Shown here: piece after piece, positions 17,279-25,851 of the stretch | How the letters are laid out: every line of letters starts with the position of its first letter | Numbering within the stretch: the stretch's first letter is position 1 | DNA from: Chitinophagaceae bacterium UBA4857 | Lineage (GTDB): Bacteria; Bacteroidota; Bacteroidia; Chitinophagales; Chitinophagaceae | Direction of reading: 5' to 3' | Length of the DNA: 64,000 nucleotides | NCBI GenBank assembly: GCA_002399735.1 | Contig: DHEF01000039.1 | Span: forward strand, 193,577 to 257,576 | Made by a program: the position numbers and the translations under genes | Notes under the pieces: generated by a model | The model's database searches: none | Seen by the model: the letters and a program-made list of their open reading frames with translations, nothing else | What the model was told of the DNA's origin: nothing

Positions 17279-17368
17279 AGATGATTTCAATAGATATTTA
17301 CAAGCTTAGGCCTCCATTCTACAATTTGCCATATACTGCCTAACCTTAAACCATAAGCGGTAATAATT

Positions 17369-18097
17369 ATGAAGTGGATTTTAATTTGTATGACGCTTAT
17401 TTTTCTGGCTGGCCAATCTTTTGGGCAGCACAAAAAAAATATTCAAAAAAGCTGGGTTAAAACCTCCATAGAAAATTTATCGGAAAAAGTAGTTGCACCG
17501 GACACGCTTTATACACGTTATACATTTAATAAATCAACCTTAAACATAAGTTTTTATCCTGGCTGGGACGATTTTAAACAAACCTGGGCTATTACCAACA
17601 ACAAACTAACAATAGGTTATGATACCTATACCATAGAAACATTAACAGACTCTACTTTAACCATAACCCTTGATGGCTTTAGACGAATGAAGTTTATGGC
17701 CGAAGATTATTTAAGCAATCAAGATTTACACCTGGTGCTTTTGGGAGAACATAACGGAAAGCCGTATTATAAAGCCAACCACTATATAACACCCCGTTAT
17801 ACGGGCAAAGCTAATTTCAGGAATTTTCTTCAAAAAAATGTAGAGGGCTATAATATTAAAAAGGCAAGCTATTTTAGGCTAACCTTTATTGTTACCGAAG
17901 CCGGCACCATCGAGAATGTAAAAATAATAAATAGCATCACCGAAGGTTTTGACAAGGAAATAACCAAACAGTTAATGAAGACATCTAAAGAGTGGAAGCC
18001 CGCAACTTTTCAAGGCAAGCCCATACAAACAGAAATGTTTTATGACATTAAATACCTGAACTCGTTAACACCATTTAACCGTGGCGGCTTGAATTAA
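17369..18097 (+). CDS. Secreted protein with TonB C-terminal-like domain
   Basis: The 242-residue product has a signal peptide (ILICMTLIFLAGQSFGQ). Residues 20-120 are a small beta-rich domain of the lipocalin-like sort (YDTYTIETLTDSTLTITLDG). Residues 140-240 match the TonB C-terminal fold: FRLTFIVTEAGTIENVKI, then ITKQLMKTSKEWKPATFQGKPI. In energy transducers this domain binds TonB boxes, but here there is no proline-rich spacer or N-terminal anchor of the usual kind, so the protein is periplasmic or surface-exposed and not a classical TonB. Such proteins are common in Bacteroidota and their role is unknown. Confidence 0.7.
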   Translation: MKWILICMTLIFLAGQSFGQHKKNIQKSWVKTSIENLSEKVVAPDTLYTRYTFNKSTLNISFYPGWDDFKQTWAITNNKLTIGYDTYTIETLTDSTLTITLDGFRRMKFMAEDYLSNQDLHLVLLGEHNGKPYYKANHYITPRYTGKANFRNFLQKNVEGYNIKKASYFRLTFIVTEAGTIENVKIINSITEGFDKEITKQLMKTSKEWKPATFQGKPIQTEMFYDIKYLNSLTPFNRGGLN

Positions 18098-18381
18098 CCT
18101 TGTATTCCGTTAACCACTAACCCATTGCCCAATAGCGAACCAAACGTACAAGCGAGCGTGGCAACTGCCGATGCTAGTAGCAATGCAGCTGATAATATAA
18201 AGTAGTACTGCTTAAGTTTTTTGCAGTTGTTGGTGTTACGGGTAGTGTTATGCAATGACAAATTGCCATTAAAGGAATAGTAGAACGTCCTATATTTCAA
18301 AACCAGGTATAACCATTCTGAGACAAGATCAACGGATTTTAAAAAAGAACATGCTTCCACATATACCAAGTCGTTAACCAA
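18094..18381 (-). CDS. Doubtful small membrane protein overlapping the end of its neighbour
   Basis: A 95-codon frame opens at a TTG that overlaps the end of the preceding minus-strand gene by eight bases. It contains one hydrophobic helix (YYFILSAALLLASAVATL). Against it, the 3' half (about 18108-18200) resembles non-coding intergenic repeat DNA found at 25970-26010 and 39940-39975, and there is no ATG. I keep it as a weak candidate only. Confidence 0.2.
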   Translation of the reverse strand: MVNDLVYVEACSFLKSVDLVSEWLYLVLKYRTFYYSFNGNLSLHNTTRNTNNCKKLKQYYFILSAALLLASAVATLACTFGSLLGNGLVVNGIQG

Positions 18382-19231
18382 TTATTTTTTTGGCATTATC
18401 AGCATCTTTACTAATTGTATCCAAATGTTGTTTAACAACATCTAATAGTGTTTTTATTGTTTTGGATTGCCCTGAACCGGTTTGTGTCTGGGTAATGGAA
18501 CTTAGTGCCATATTATCTTGCTGAGTAACAGATTGTGAAGGGACGGATTGGTAAAACTGAGCAATGGCCCATATTTCCCTTCTGCAAATACGATAATCAA
18601 ACTTATGCGTAAAGGCCACTAAAATGCATACGCCAATGATTAAAAATGAACAATTAACAGCTTGTTCACTTGTTATTTCGTTATTCTCAGGAATAACAAA
18701 TTTTGTAACCAAAAAGTAGACTATTAAAATTATTATTTGATAAAGCGTACAATATAGAAATGCCAACAACGATAATCGTTGCTCCATTTGCCGTTGAATA
18801 TGTTTAACTGTATCATTTAGAGATGCGTTTCTAAGATAGGTTTGGGTTTGTAGTATAAAAATGTATTCAGATTTTGTCATGGGCCTATGAATACAACAAT
18901 CAGGGCTATTTTTTTCGTTCATAATTTTAGCATTCTCGGCAATTGCATTTTTTATGTTTTCACATTTATGAGCATACTGCTCGTAAAGTCTGTATGCCTT
19001 TCCTTTATAAAAGAGTTTATCGAGAAGTGAAATATGTAGCGCATAAGTAATAAGACCAATAGATGCGGCTAATATTACCAAAACCCATGCGTTATTAATT
19101 TGTAAGTATGTGTAATCGGTGTAAAGAAAAATATAGGCTAATACTGCAATAAAGCCGGATGCTATATATCGCAATAAAACTGAAACGGATTCAGTTACTT
19201 GTTTTACTGTTTGAATATTAATGTTTTCCAT
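18374..19231 (-). CDS. Four-helix integral membrane protein of unknown function
   Basis: The 285-residue protein has two hydrophobic helices near the N-terminus (YIASGFIAVLAYIFL, WVLVILAASIGLITYAL). A cytoplasmic loop of about 90 residues follows, with a possible metal- or thiol-type CCIH cluster. Two more helices (LAFLYCTLYQIIILIVYFLV, FLIIGVCILVAF) lead to a C-terminal helical tail of about 80 residues. This hairpin pair plus soluble tail recalls membrane effector or sensor proteins, but no family is recognised. It is on the minus strand, unlike most genes of the island. Confidence 0.6.
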   Translation of the reverse strand: MENINIQTVKQVTESVSVLLRYIASGFIAVLAYIFLYTDYTYLQINNAWVLVILAASIGLITYALHISLLDKLFYKGKAYRLYEQYAHKCENIKNAIAENAKIMNEKNSPDCCIHRPMTKSEYIFILQTQTYLRNASLNDTVKHIQRQMEQRLSLLAFLYCTLYQIIILIVYFLVTKFVIPENNEITSEQAVNCSFLIIGVCILVAFTHKFDYRICRREIWAIAQFYQSVPSQSVTQQDNMALSSITQTQTGSGQSKTIKTLLDVVKQHLDTISKDADNAKKIIG

Positions 19232-19470
19232 TTAAGCGTAAGTGAGGTGGTTAATATATATTATTTAATAAGATAGTGGTTGCTAAAGCATAAAAAAGAA
19301 CGACAGCGCTATTTATAGCGCTAAGTAGGTCGCTCAGTTTACACAAGTAGTAAATTCTTAATTAATAATTGAGGTAGAGGAAATTATGTAGCGTTCATGA
19401 GAAATTGTTTTGGTTCGTTAATGGTAATGGGTGGTAGCGTAAATATAACATTAAGTATTAATAGTTACAC

Positions 19471-19510
19471 ACAGGGAAAACATGGTATAAAAAACAGGAA
19501 AAACATGGTA
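19471..19510 (+). repeat. Short tandem ACAGG-AAAACATGGTA units
   Basis: Two near-identical units (ACAGGGAAAACATGGTATAA and ACAGGAAAAACATGGTATG) lie 21 bp apart; a third is at 4989-5005. They sit in the 19232-19800 gap, which has no convincing gene; an 80-codon frame running over the repeats is rejected. Confidence 0.5.
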
Positions 19511-19800
19511 TGCAATAAGGGGCCTATGAAATATTTTTGCTTTTATAAAAATAACGTCTTTTTAATACTTAGCTCTAAGAACAACTTAGTAACTAAGGTT
19601 TTATTATCGCAGTTTACGAACTTATTGAAAGTTACATAAAATAGAGAAAAAGTGTGACTTGTGATAATGACGATTTCCTTTGATTCCTCCCTATATAAAT
19701 TTATCTATTACCACTTAGTCTAATAAACACTAATCTGTTTAAACATTTATGAAATGCTTTAACAGATTAAGGAAATACATATTCATAAATAAAATAAAAT

Positions 19801-21303
19801 ATGTTGAATAAAATAAAATCGCCTTGGTTTTTTCTCATACCAATTATATTGTGTTCTTGTGGTATGTTTAGAGATAAAAATCTTGCAAAGAGATATAGAA
19901 ACAATTCGAACATAAAAACTTTTGCAAACGCCAAAGAACCGCAATTGTTTGTTCAGGTTGATTTACATTCTATCTTGATTAATGAAGCTGAGGAAAAGGA
20001 TATAAAATATAATATACTTAGCCTAACTGATAAAGGTCAAGAAGCGTTTATAAATTCCTTAAATATTAAAACGACTACAAGTGCTCAATTAATGGATTTA
20101 TTATCTACCAATTTTGATTTTTCCAAAGAAGAAAAATCGAAAATTAAGATAATACCTAAAACTATCAAAAAGGTATTAATTTTCACCGTTGATAGGCTGC
20201 AATATCATTATACACCACCTCCTGCAGGTGTTTCAAAACCACTTATAACGTATAATACTTTAGGTGACAGGATTTCATATCTTGAATTAGCTGTACAGTT
20301 GCCTCCCTTTACCCATGCAATATTTAATTCTTGGGATAAATATGTAACGGATAAAGTTACTCTTAATTTAGGGAAAGTCAGTTCTGCGCAAAATTGGAAT
20401 GCTTCACTTAATTTGAGTGCGAAAGGAGCTACTGAAGTCTCGTTAACAGGAAGTAATACAAGAGAAGACTTTATTAGCGATAAGAACACAAATACAACAA
20501 CTTTGGTCAATACGGGTTCTGACAATTCTAACATTAATAACTATGAATTACTTTCGTCTGGTAAGGGAACAGGATCAAAAACTAATAGTCTAAAGGGATC
20601 CGGAGAACTAGGAGGAAGTGCAACAGTCGGGTATGCAGATAGCTATGAAACATCACTTGACTTAAGCTCTCAAATACTAAAATTGTCCGGGACATTATCT
20701 GGAAATAAAATTTTACTAAGACAAGAAGGAGGACCAGGTATAGATTTAAGTGGAAACATTGTAGTCTCAGTTGAGTATACAATAACAGATGATTGGGCTC
20801 CTCCCGTAGAATTTCTAAAATTTAAAAATTTATATGCTCTTGGATTGCCTAACGCACTGAATAGCATAATCACCTCGTTTTACACTGTTATTTATCCTGA
20901 TATCCAAAATAATATTACGGGACAATTGAATTACTCATTTCTATATCGACAAGTAAATAAAGGAAATAAACATTTACCCGAAGCCAGACAAAAAGTTAAA
21001 TATAGATATGGAAGTGTTTCATATCTTGAAAACCATATAATCAATAACACAGCTATTGATTTAGTAAAAACACAAGATGTCAGACCCAAGGCTTACGTCA
21101 TAAGACTTAGTGGAAGCATAAGCGATCTCGAGCTCAATAATAATTCTATTAAATTTGAAACTGTATCCGAGGCTACAACTTTTTTAGCTTACATAAAGGA
21201 TTTGGTACAACGTGGAATGCCTATTAATACACTGACGGTTAACGGTATTGCATTAACAAATGCAAATGTCCCTAATCTCAGAGTTATAACCTTACAACTG
21301 TAA
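19801..21303 (+). CDS. Large lipoprotein of unknown function
   Basis: The 500-residue product has a lipoprotein signal (FFLIPIILCSCG, Cys20). The mature chain is beta-rich, with a long Ser/Thr/Asn/Gly-rich central part (about 200-300: LNLSAKGATEVSLTGSNT, SGKGTGSKTNSLKGSGELGG) that resembles membrane-facing strands of pore-forming proteins. A C-terminal segment (ELNNNSIKFETVSEATTFL, TVNGIALTNANVPNLRVITL) follows. No enzyme motif is seen. A 76-residue gene follows after 4 bp, so the two are probably co-expressed. Candidate roles are a surface adhesin or a secreted toxin-like protein; neither is proven. Confidence 0.6.
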   Translation: MLNKIKSPWFFLIPIILCSCGMFRDKNLAKRYRNNSNIKTFANAKEPQLFVQVDLHSILINEAEEKDIKYNILSLTDKGQEAFINSLNIKTTTSAQLMDLLSTNFDFSKEEKSKIKIIPKTIKKVLIFTVDRLQYHYTPPPAGVSKPLITYNTLGDRISYLELAVQLPPFTHAIFNSWDKYVTDKVTLNLGKVSSAQNWNASLNLSAKGATEVSLTGSNTREDFISDKNTNTTTLVNTGSDNSNINNYELLSSGKGTGSKTNSLKGSGELGGSATVGYADSYETSLDLSSQILKLSGTLSGNKILLRQEGGPGIDLSGNIVVSVEYTITDDWAPPVEFLKFKNLYALGLPNALNSIITSFYTVIYPDIQNNITGQLNYSFLYRQVNKGNKHLPEARQKVKYRYGSVSYLENHIINNTAIDLVKTQDVRPKAYVIRLSGSISDLELNNNSIKFETVSEATTFLAYIKDLVQRGMPINTLTVNGIALTNANVPNLRVITLQL

Positions 21304-21307
21304 AATT

Positions 21308-21538
21308 ATGATAAATAAAGAAATACAAGCCGAAGTAGAAAAGCTTTCTACAGAATTTAAAGTAAAAATGTCAGATCATTTCAAATCAAAGGGAATAGTT
21401 GTTCATCTGAAAAATTTGAATTTTTCTATTGAACAAAGTAAACTGAACAAAGACAACTTAAAAACTACAAATACCGATAGTATTAACTTTAGTTTAAATT
21501 GTCGTTTAAATTCACAAGGACAAGTTGTTTGTGAATAG
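21308..21538 (+). CDS. Small unknown protein, partner of the preceding lipoprotein
   Basis: The 76-residue protein starts 4 bp after the lipoprotein stop. It has a charged amphipathic N-terminal helix (EIQAEVEKLSTEFKVKMSDHF) and a beta-rich C-terminal half ending CRLNSQGQVVCE. There is no signal peptide, so it is probably cytoplasmic. It could be a chaperone, regulator or immunity-type partner for the lipoprotein; this is suggested only by the tight spacing. Confidence 0.5.
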   Translation: MINKEIQAEVEKLSTEFKVKMSDHFKSKGIVVHLKNLNFSIEQSKLNKDNLKTTNTDSINFSLNCRLNSQGQVVCE

Positions 21539-21573
21539 GTTTCTTGTCTTTGTTAGTCTTTACCTGTTATCAG

Positions 21574-21738
21574 TAGTGTTCTAAAACAAGAATACTGTTA
21601 TGCTTTTTTTGTAAAAAAGAATCGGCTTATAAAAGCCGAAAATAAAAACTATGCTCTTTTGCAAACATTAAACAATTATAATGTCTTAGTTACGCACAAC
21701 CAAATACACAACATAATCCCATTTACGAACCATTAAAC
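21574..21738 (+). repeat. Dispersed repeat family C, copy 3
   Basis: It aligns with 7147-7310, including the second stem-loop CGGCTTATAAAAGCCG and the end CATTTACGAACCATTAAA. In place of GCTTTGTT/AACAAAGC it has CTTTTTTT/AAAAAAG-like arms. It fills most of the 21539-21931 gap. Confidence 0.6.
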
Positions 21739-21931
21739 CATCCCTTGTTCTTCCTAAACTTTCGCAACAAAATTTAAGTATTTATAAACGTTTATACATG
21801 GATAATAAGTAATTCATTATTAATACTTTAAAATAACGATTGCTTATATTTCTGAGTGATATACCAATTTAGGGGCATCATCAGAAGGAGAAAACTAATT
21901 TAAATTAGAAATCAAATAAAAACAGAAAATC

Positions 21932-22873
21932 ATGGCAGAACCAACAACAGCAGCAGCAATAAGTGCAATTATAATTGCGAAAGCAGCAGAAAAGTTTGGC
22001 AGTCGAATTGGAGATGAAATTGCTGATGGGATATTTGGCAAATCAGGCGACATGGCTGATATTAGAAAAATGTTAGAACAACTCAATTTGAAAGTTGATG
22101 AAATTTTACATTATTCAAAAGCAACATATACACTTGTACAAGATTTACCCAATGTAATCATTGGCATCTTGGAGAAAGAAAAATTATATCACGCCCACAA
22201 TAATATTGAATCAAATTACGAGACTTATATTAGACTTCCTCAATGGAACAATACAATTGGCCATAGTACAATGGCTAGTTTGCTTGCAAATTGGAAAATA
22301 ATTATTGACACCGAGTCCAATCTTGATAACTTATCAAGACTGCCAAAGTATGGTGAATTCTTATTACTTGTGACAAATGGACAATTCTTTGAAGTTGTAT
22401 TAAACGGAGTAAATTCAAAAATTAATTTGCTAGAAAATTCATTGAAAGTTGAAAGAGAAGATATTTTGCAGTCCAACGTAAATGAAATTGAAAGACTAAT
22501 TAAAACGAACTATGTAAAAAGCGGAACTCTTTTAGATGCCGAACCTTGGGCGAGTTGGGTAATTGCTAATAAAAAAACCATAACCTATAAGGAATGTTTT
22601 GATATACCGTGTGGTGCCTGTAACGGGTCAATTACAATTTGTAATGACAAACAAGTTCCTGATACAGCTTGGAATAACCAACTCGAAAATGTAAATAAAC
22701 AACTTTCAAACAGCCAAGGAATTGTCAGTTCAACTATAATCAAGATTCGTTCAATTTATCTTGTTTTAGAAGTATTGAAAAAGTACAAGAAATCTCTAGA
22801 AAATAGAGCCAATGACATTAAATCTTACTCCCATGTTAAAGTTGTAGAATCATTTATTTCGTTTCCAGAATAA
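21932..22873 (+). CDS. Helical protein with an Ala-rich hydrophobic N-terminus, possible pore-former
   Basis: The 313-residue protein starts with an Ala/Ile-rich helix (TTAAAISAIIIAKAAEKFG) followed by GDEIADGIFGKSGD. A long chain of predicted helices follows (IRKMLEQLNLKVDEILHYSK, VEREDILQSNVNEIERLI, VSSTIIKIRSIYLVLEVLKK). A cysteine cluster C-x3-P-C-G-A-C-N-G near residue 225-235 looks like a small zinc site. An amphipathic helical bundle with a short hydrophobic segment is what alpha-pore-forming toxins and some membrane effectors show. No family is recognised, and the pore idea is inference. There is no signal peptide. Confidence 0.5.
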   Translation: MAEPTTAAAISAIIIAKAAEKFGSRIGDEIADGIFGKSGDMADIRKMLEQLNLKVDEILHYSKATYTLVQDLPNVIIGILEKEKLYHAHNNIESNYETYIRLPQWNNTIGHSTMASLLANWKIIIDTESNLDNLSRLPKYGEFLLLVTNGQFFEVVLNGVNSKINLLENSLKVEREDILQSNVNEIERLIKTNYVKSGTLLDAEPWASWVIANKKTITYKECFDIPCGACNGSITICNDKQVPDTAWNNQLENVNKQLSNSQGIVSSTIIKIRSIYLVLEVLKKYKKSLENRANDIKSYSHVKVVESFISFPE

Positions 22874-22884
22874 AAGCAGCATAT

Positions 22885-22951
22885 AATAGCGGTTTGGAAT
22901 AATAGTGGGTTCAGTGTTTCGTATGACAGTTTTCCATTAGGTTCAGGTTCA
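22885..22951 (+). repeat. Post-gene repeat family D, copy 2
   Basis: It begins 12 bp after the stop of the helical protein gene and contains GCGGTTTGGAATAATAGTGG and CAGTTTTCCATTAGGTTCAG. It aligns loosely with 9591-9670. The adjoining DNA starts family-B copy 4. Confidence 0.45.
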
Positions 22952-22974
22952 TCTCCTCAATTGAACTTTTAACA

Positions 22975-23230
22975 TCTAGCGCAGTTCTCCCTACACATGA
23001 ACATACGTTACTTAATTTGAAAATAAATAAAGATTAAAGTCATTTTTAACCTAGACAAGTAAAAAATATAGCACAGGTTAGGAGACTTGTAATACTATTA
23101 AGTTAGTCACTCAACTCGATGAAAGAAATAGTCTCCGACTCTAAATACGACTTTGAAAGGCAGAAGATGCACCTTATCGTCGGCATAACGAATTCCTTAA
23201 CTTAATAGCATTAAGAAGACCTGCGCTAGA
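22975..23230 (+). mobile_element. MITE-like element (family B, copy 4) with 14-bp terminal inverted repeats, interrupted
   Basis: Left end TCTAGCGCAGTTCT (22975-22988) and right end AGACCTGCGCTAGA (23217-23230) are inverted repeats with one mismatch. The interior matches copy 5 (4860-4977) except for an inserted 124-bp block. Without the block the element is about 132 bp and has no coding capacity. It occupies most of the 22874-23473 gap, where no gene is seen. Confidence 0.6.
23090..23213 (+). mobile_element. 124-bp inverted-repeat insertion inside the family-B element
   Basis: Left TAATACTATTAAGTTAG (23090-23106) and right CTTAACTTAATAGCATTA (23196-23213) are inverted with 15 of 17 bases matching. 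The homologous element at 4860-4977 lacks this block, which shows an insertion event (or a loss elsewhere). It has no coding capacity; no transposase is in the window. Confidence 0.55.
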
Positions 23231-23473
23231 AAACTATTCGCTTAGTCGCCTTGAAATAAGTAATATTGAAAAGTAAAATCCTTGTAGGTTTGATTACAAC
23301 TTGCAAATATCATATTACATACTTTTTTGTCATTTATAGACCCACATTTATGTTTAAATCAACTATTGTTTTTATTAAAATAGCATTGTATTTTTAGTGT
23401 GCCACTCCCGCCCCTATTATTAAGCTACCTTTTAGTTTTCTTTAATTGAAGTATTATTCCCATCATATTTTTT

Positions 23474-24208
23474 ATGGATAAAAATGGCGTACAAGCATTT
23501 CTGGATTTATTTGAATCTCCGTTATGGTATTGCACTGCTTTTATAATACCTGTAATTGCTGACAGGTTTGAGAGTACTGTTATAGATAAAATAAAACTGA
23601 AACTTAAATCGGGTTATAAGGAAAAGACTGAAGTTTCTACTGTTGTTACACCACAACTTTCGGAGGAGGATAACAGTAAAATATGGAATAACTTAGGGCG
23701 ACACCTGGAAGTAATAACCAAATTTATACGCCCCATATTTATACTAATTTATTTATTCTATATTTTATTGATAAGCTTATTGTTTGTTGATGAAGATTTG
23801 TCCAATCAATTTATTCTAATTATATATCTGGTTTATTTTGTTATTGCATTTGTATATAACGTATTAGTTAGCCGTACTGAAATATGGAAGAGAAAGCGAA
23901 AATATGAACGACTAACGAATGTATTAAAGAACCTTTATCTGCCTGTTACGTATGCTCACTTAGTATTGTTTTTGTATTTTCTTGTGGCGGAATATTTTTT
24001 TAATCTGATAGTTTTAGTTATGCAAAGAGCGTCTGATGTAAGCGGGCCAATTGTAATAGGTTTGCTTCCTTTAATGGGGCTACTTACTTTAAAGGATATG
24101 TTAAACGGGAGAATGAGTTCTTTAAAAAAAATAATGGTTTTCGTATTGTTAAGCATAGAAATTGCCTACATCATTTTAGCAATAGCCTATTGGTATAAAC
24201 TTCATTAA
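23474..24208 (+). CDS. Integral membrane protein, first of a tandem pair
   Basis: The 244-residue protein begins with a soluble ~90-residue part containing one weak hydrophobic patch (WYCTAFIIPVIADRF). Five likely membrane helices follow: FILIYLFYILLISLLF, FILIIYLVYFVIAFVY, YAHLVLFLYFLVAEYFF, PIVIGLLPLMGLLTL and VFVLLSIEIAYIILAIAY. The next gene starts one base after its stop, so they form an operon. No family is recognised. A membrane partner pair could form a channel or a sensor, which is a guess. Very AT-rich. Confidence 0.6.
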   Translation: MDKNGVQAFLDLFESPLWYCTAFIIPVIADRFESTVIDKIKLKLKSGYKEKTEVSTVVTPQLSEEDNSKIWNNLGRHLEVITKFIRPIFILIYLFYILLISLLFVDEDLSNQFILIIYLVYFVIAFVYNVLVSRTEIWKRKRKYERLTNVLKNLYLPVTYAHLVLFLYFLVAEYFFNLIVLVMQRASDVSGPIVIGLLPLMGLLTLKDMLNGRMSSLKKIMVFVLLSIEIAYIILAIAYWYKLH

Positions 24209-24209
24209 A

Positions 24210-24935
24210 ATGGAAGAAATTTTAAATATAAAAAATATACTGGAAGCAACGTTTATATTTCTTGTTGGTGTTATTGTGGCCGTGCGGAAGGAATTACTTT
24301 CTTGGATAACTTACAAGCTTAGCAGATTTAGAAAACGGAGTGTGGATGTAAAAACAAAACAGGCCAATAGCACATTGGTGTCATTTGGAATACTTTTAAT
24401 TTTAAGTATATACACAGTTTTTATAATTTTTAAAGCACCTTTTTTACAAACTGTTTCTTTTTTTTGGCTCTTAAAAGTATTAAGTATAGCTAGTGTATTG
24501 TGTATATTGTTGATGTTTTTACATTATAACGAAACTATACGAGTTAATTATTTAGGTATAATTTATCAGTTAAATATTTTATTTGTTGGCTTGTTAATTA
24601 TACTAACAACTATTGCCATTTTCTTAAAGTTTATACTCATTCAACATTATTGGGTTGCCGGTTCGGGTGGGTTTATATCGTTAGTGGAAACAGTTGCGCT
24701 GATTGCTTTTTTTAGTTTTTGTATTAGATTAAAGCCTAAAGGTTTTATAGCAGCCACGAGCAGAAAAAAATTAATTGGCTACTCTTTTTATCTGATTTTG
24801 GCAATTTTTACTGCGGCTACATTTTATATACCCACAACCGTTTATCCAAAGGGAAACAGCAGTTTTGTAGAGAAGTTTGTTAAACCTACCGATTCTTTAT
24901 ACTACGATTTTATTAGATTGAAAGAAAGTAAATAA
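24210..24935 (+). CDS. Integral membrane protein, second of a tandem pair
   Basis: The 241-residue protein has an N-terminal helix (ATFIFLVGVIVAVRK) followed by a basic loop (SRFRKRSVDVKTKQ). Further helices follow: VSFGILLILSIYTVFIIF, VLSIASVLCILLMFL, ILFVGLLIILTTIAIFL, FISLVETVALIAFFSF and SFYLILAIFTAATFYIP. A short extracytoplasmic tail ends the chain. It begins one base after the previous gene. The 24936-25216 gap after it holds nothing recognised. The family is unknown. Confidence 0.6.
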   Translation: MEEILNIKNILEATFIFLVGVIVAVRKELLSWITYKLSRFRKRSVDVKTKQANSTLVSFGILLILSIYTVFIIFKAPFLQTVSFFWLLKVLSIASVLCILLMFLHYNETIRVNYLGIIYQLNILFVGLLIILTTIAIFLKFILIQHYWVAGSGGFISLVETVALIAFFSFCIRLKPKGFIAATSRKKLIGYSFYLILAIFTAATFYIPTTVYPKGNSSFVEKFVKPTDSLYYDFIRLKESK

Positions 24936-25216
24936 GTTATTACAAACTGCTTGTAGTTTTTTTAGCCACTAACATTATTAGTATCGGGCGGCAGATAACT
25001 GCTCGCCGAAGCGATTTATGCTAAATGAAAACTTTAAAACTCAATGTTATAAAATGGTTACTGTAATCAGGCTGTCTTATCTACACCCATGCCCAATGCT
25101 ATTTTCAACTTAGCTTACAAGAAGGCAGCTTGTATTTTTTATAGTTATTTGGCTTAAATTTTGAAAAGCAATAAGGGAGCCGCAGCAATAAATTTACAAA
25201 CTATAAAACATGACCA

Positions 25217-25696
25217 ATGGCCAAAAGCAAGCTAATAGAAATGCATAATATGGGAATTGTGGTAGCAAGCCTTAATAATGCCATTGCTTTTTTTACCGAG
25301 ATGGGGCTAACCCTGGAAGGACGAATGATGGTGGAAGGAGATTGGGCCGGTCGTGTAACAGGTTTGGGCAACCAATCGGTAGAAGTGGCCATGATGGTTA
25401 CACCCGATGGGCATTCGCGGTTGGAGTTGTCGCAATTTATAAAACCGGAAACCATTGCAGACAATCGTACGGCACCGGTAAACACATTGGGCTACCTGCG
25501 TATCATGTTTAAGGTAGATAACCTGAACGAACTATTGCAAAGGCTGGAAAAGTATGATGTTACACCGGTAGGCGAAGTAGTACAGTTTGGGGAAGTGTAC
25601 CGCCTTTGTTACATAAGGGGAGTAGAAGGCTTGTTGATTGGTTTGGCCGAACAACTAGGCAAGCAAACCGCTGCTGATATTTTGGAAGATAAATAG
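25217..25696 (+). CDS. VOC (glyoxalase/dioxygenase-fold) protein
   Basis: The 159-residue protein has the paired beta-alpha-beta-beta-beta modules of the vicinal oxygen chelate superfamily. Module 1 is MHNMGIVVASLNNAIAFFTE to VEVAMMVTPDGHSRLELSQF. Module 2 is GYLRIMFKVDNLNELLQRLE to LCYIRGVEGLLIGLAEQL. Possible metal ligands are His10, Glu in LELSQ and Glu in GLAEQ. Small stand-alone VOC proteins act as lyases, isomerases or resistance proteins; the substrate here is not known. Its higher GC content and ordinary codon use mark the return to core chromosome after the AT-rich island. Confidence 0.8.
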   Translation: MAKSKLIEMHNMGIVVASLNNAIAFFTEMGLTLEGRMMVEGDWAGRVTGLGNQSVEVAMMVTPDGHSRLELSQFIKPETIADNRTAPVNTLGYLRIMFKVDNLNELLQRLEKYDVTPVGEVVQFGEVYRLCYIRGVEGLLIGLAEQLGKQTAADILEDK

Positions 25697-25833
25697 CAGT
25701 ATAAACCTGAACTGTAAAAGAAATAAAACGTTCAGCATGAAATGTACGTATTGCCAAATGCCCAATAGAATTATTGCAGTACCGCCGATGAATCGGGGTG
25801 CACCCTGCACAATGACGAGTAATGTTACCGGTG

Positions 25834-25851
25834 CACAAGAGTGCGACGCAA
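25834..25851 (+). repeat. 19-bp intergenic repeat, copy 1
   Basis: A nearly exact copy of GTACAAGAGTGCGACGCAA (here GCACAAG at the start). The 25697-26336 gap also contains TTGCTAGTAATAATGCAGCC near 25971, a module shared with other gaps, and no convincing gene. Confidence 0.6.

Noticed and set aside
19397..19639. 80-codon plus-strand frame
   Set aside because: Runs across tandem ACAGGAAAAACATGGTA units and has no protein-like features.
3750..25200. A true integron with attC sites
   Set aside because: No integrase, and repeats do not show clear paired GTTRRRY/RYYYAAC ends except one partial case at 8498/9586. Kept only as a hypothesis.
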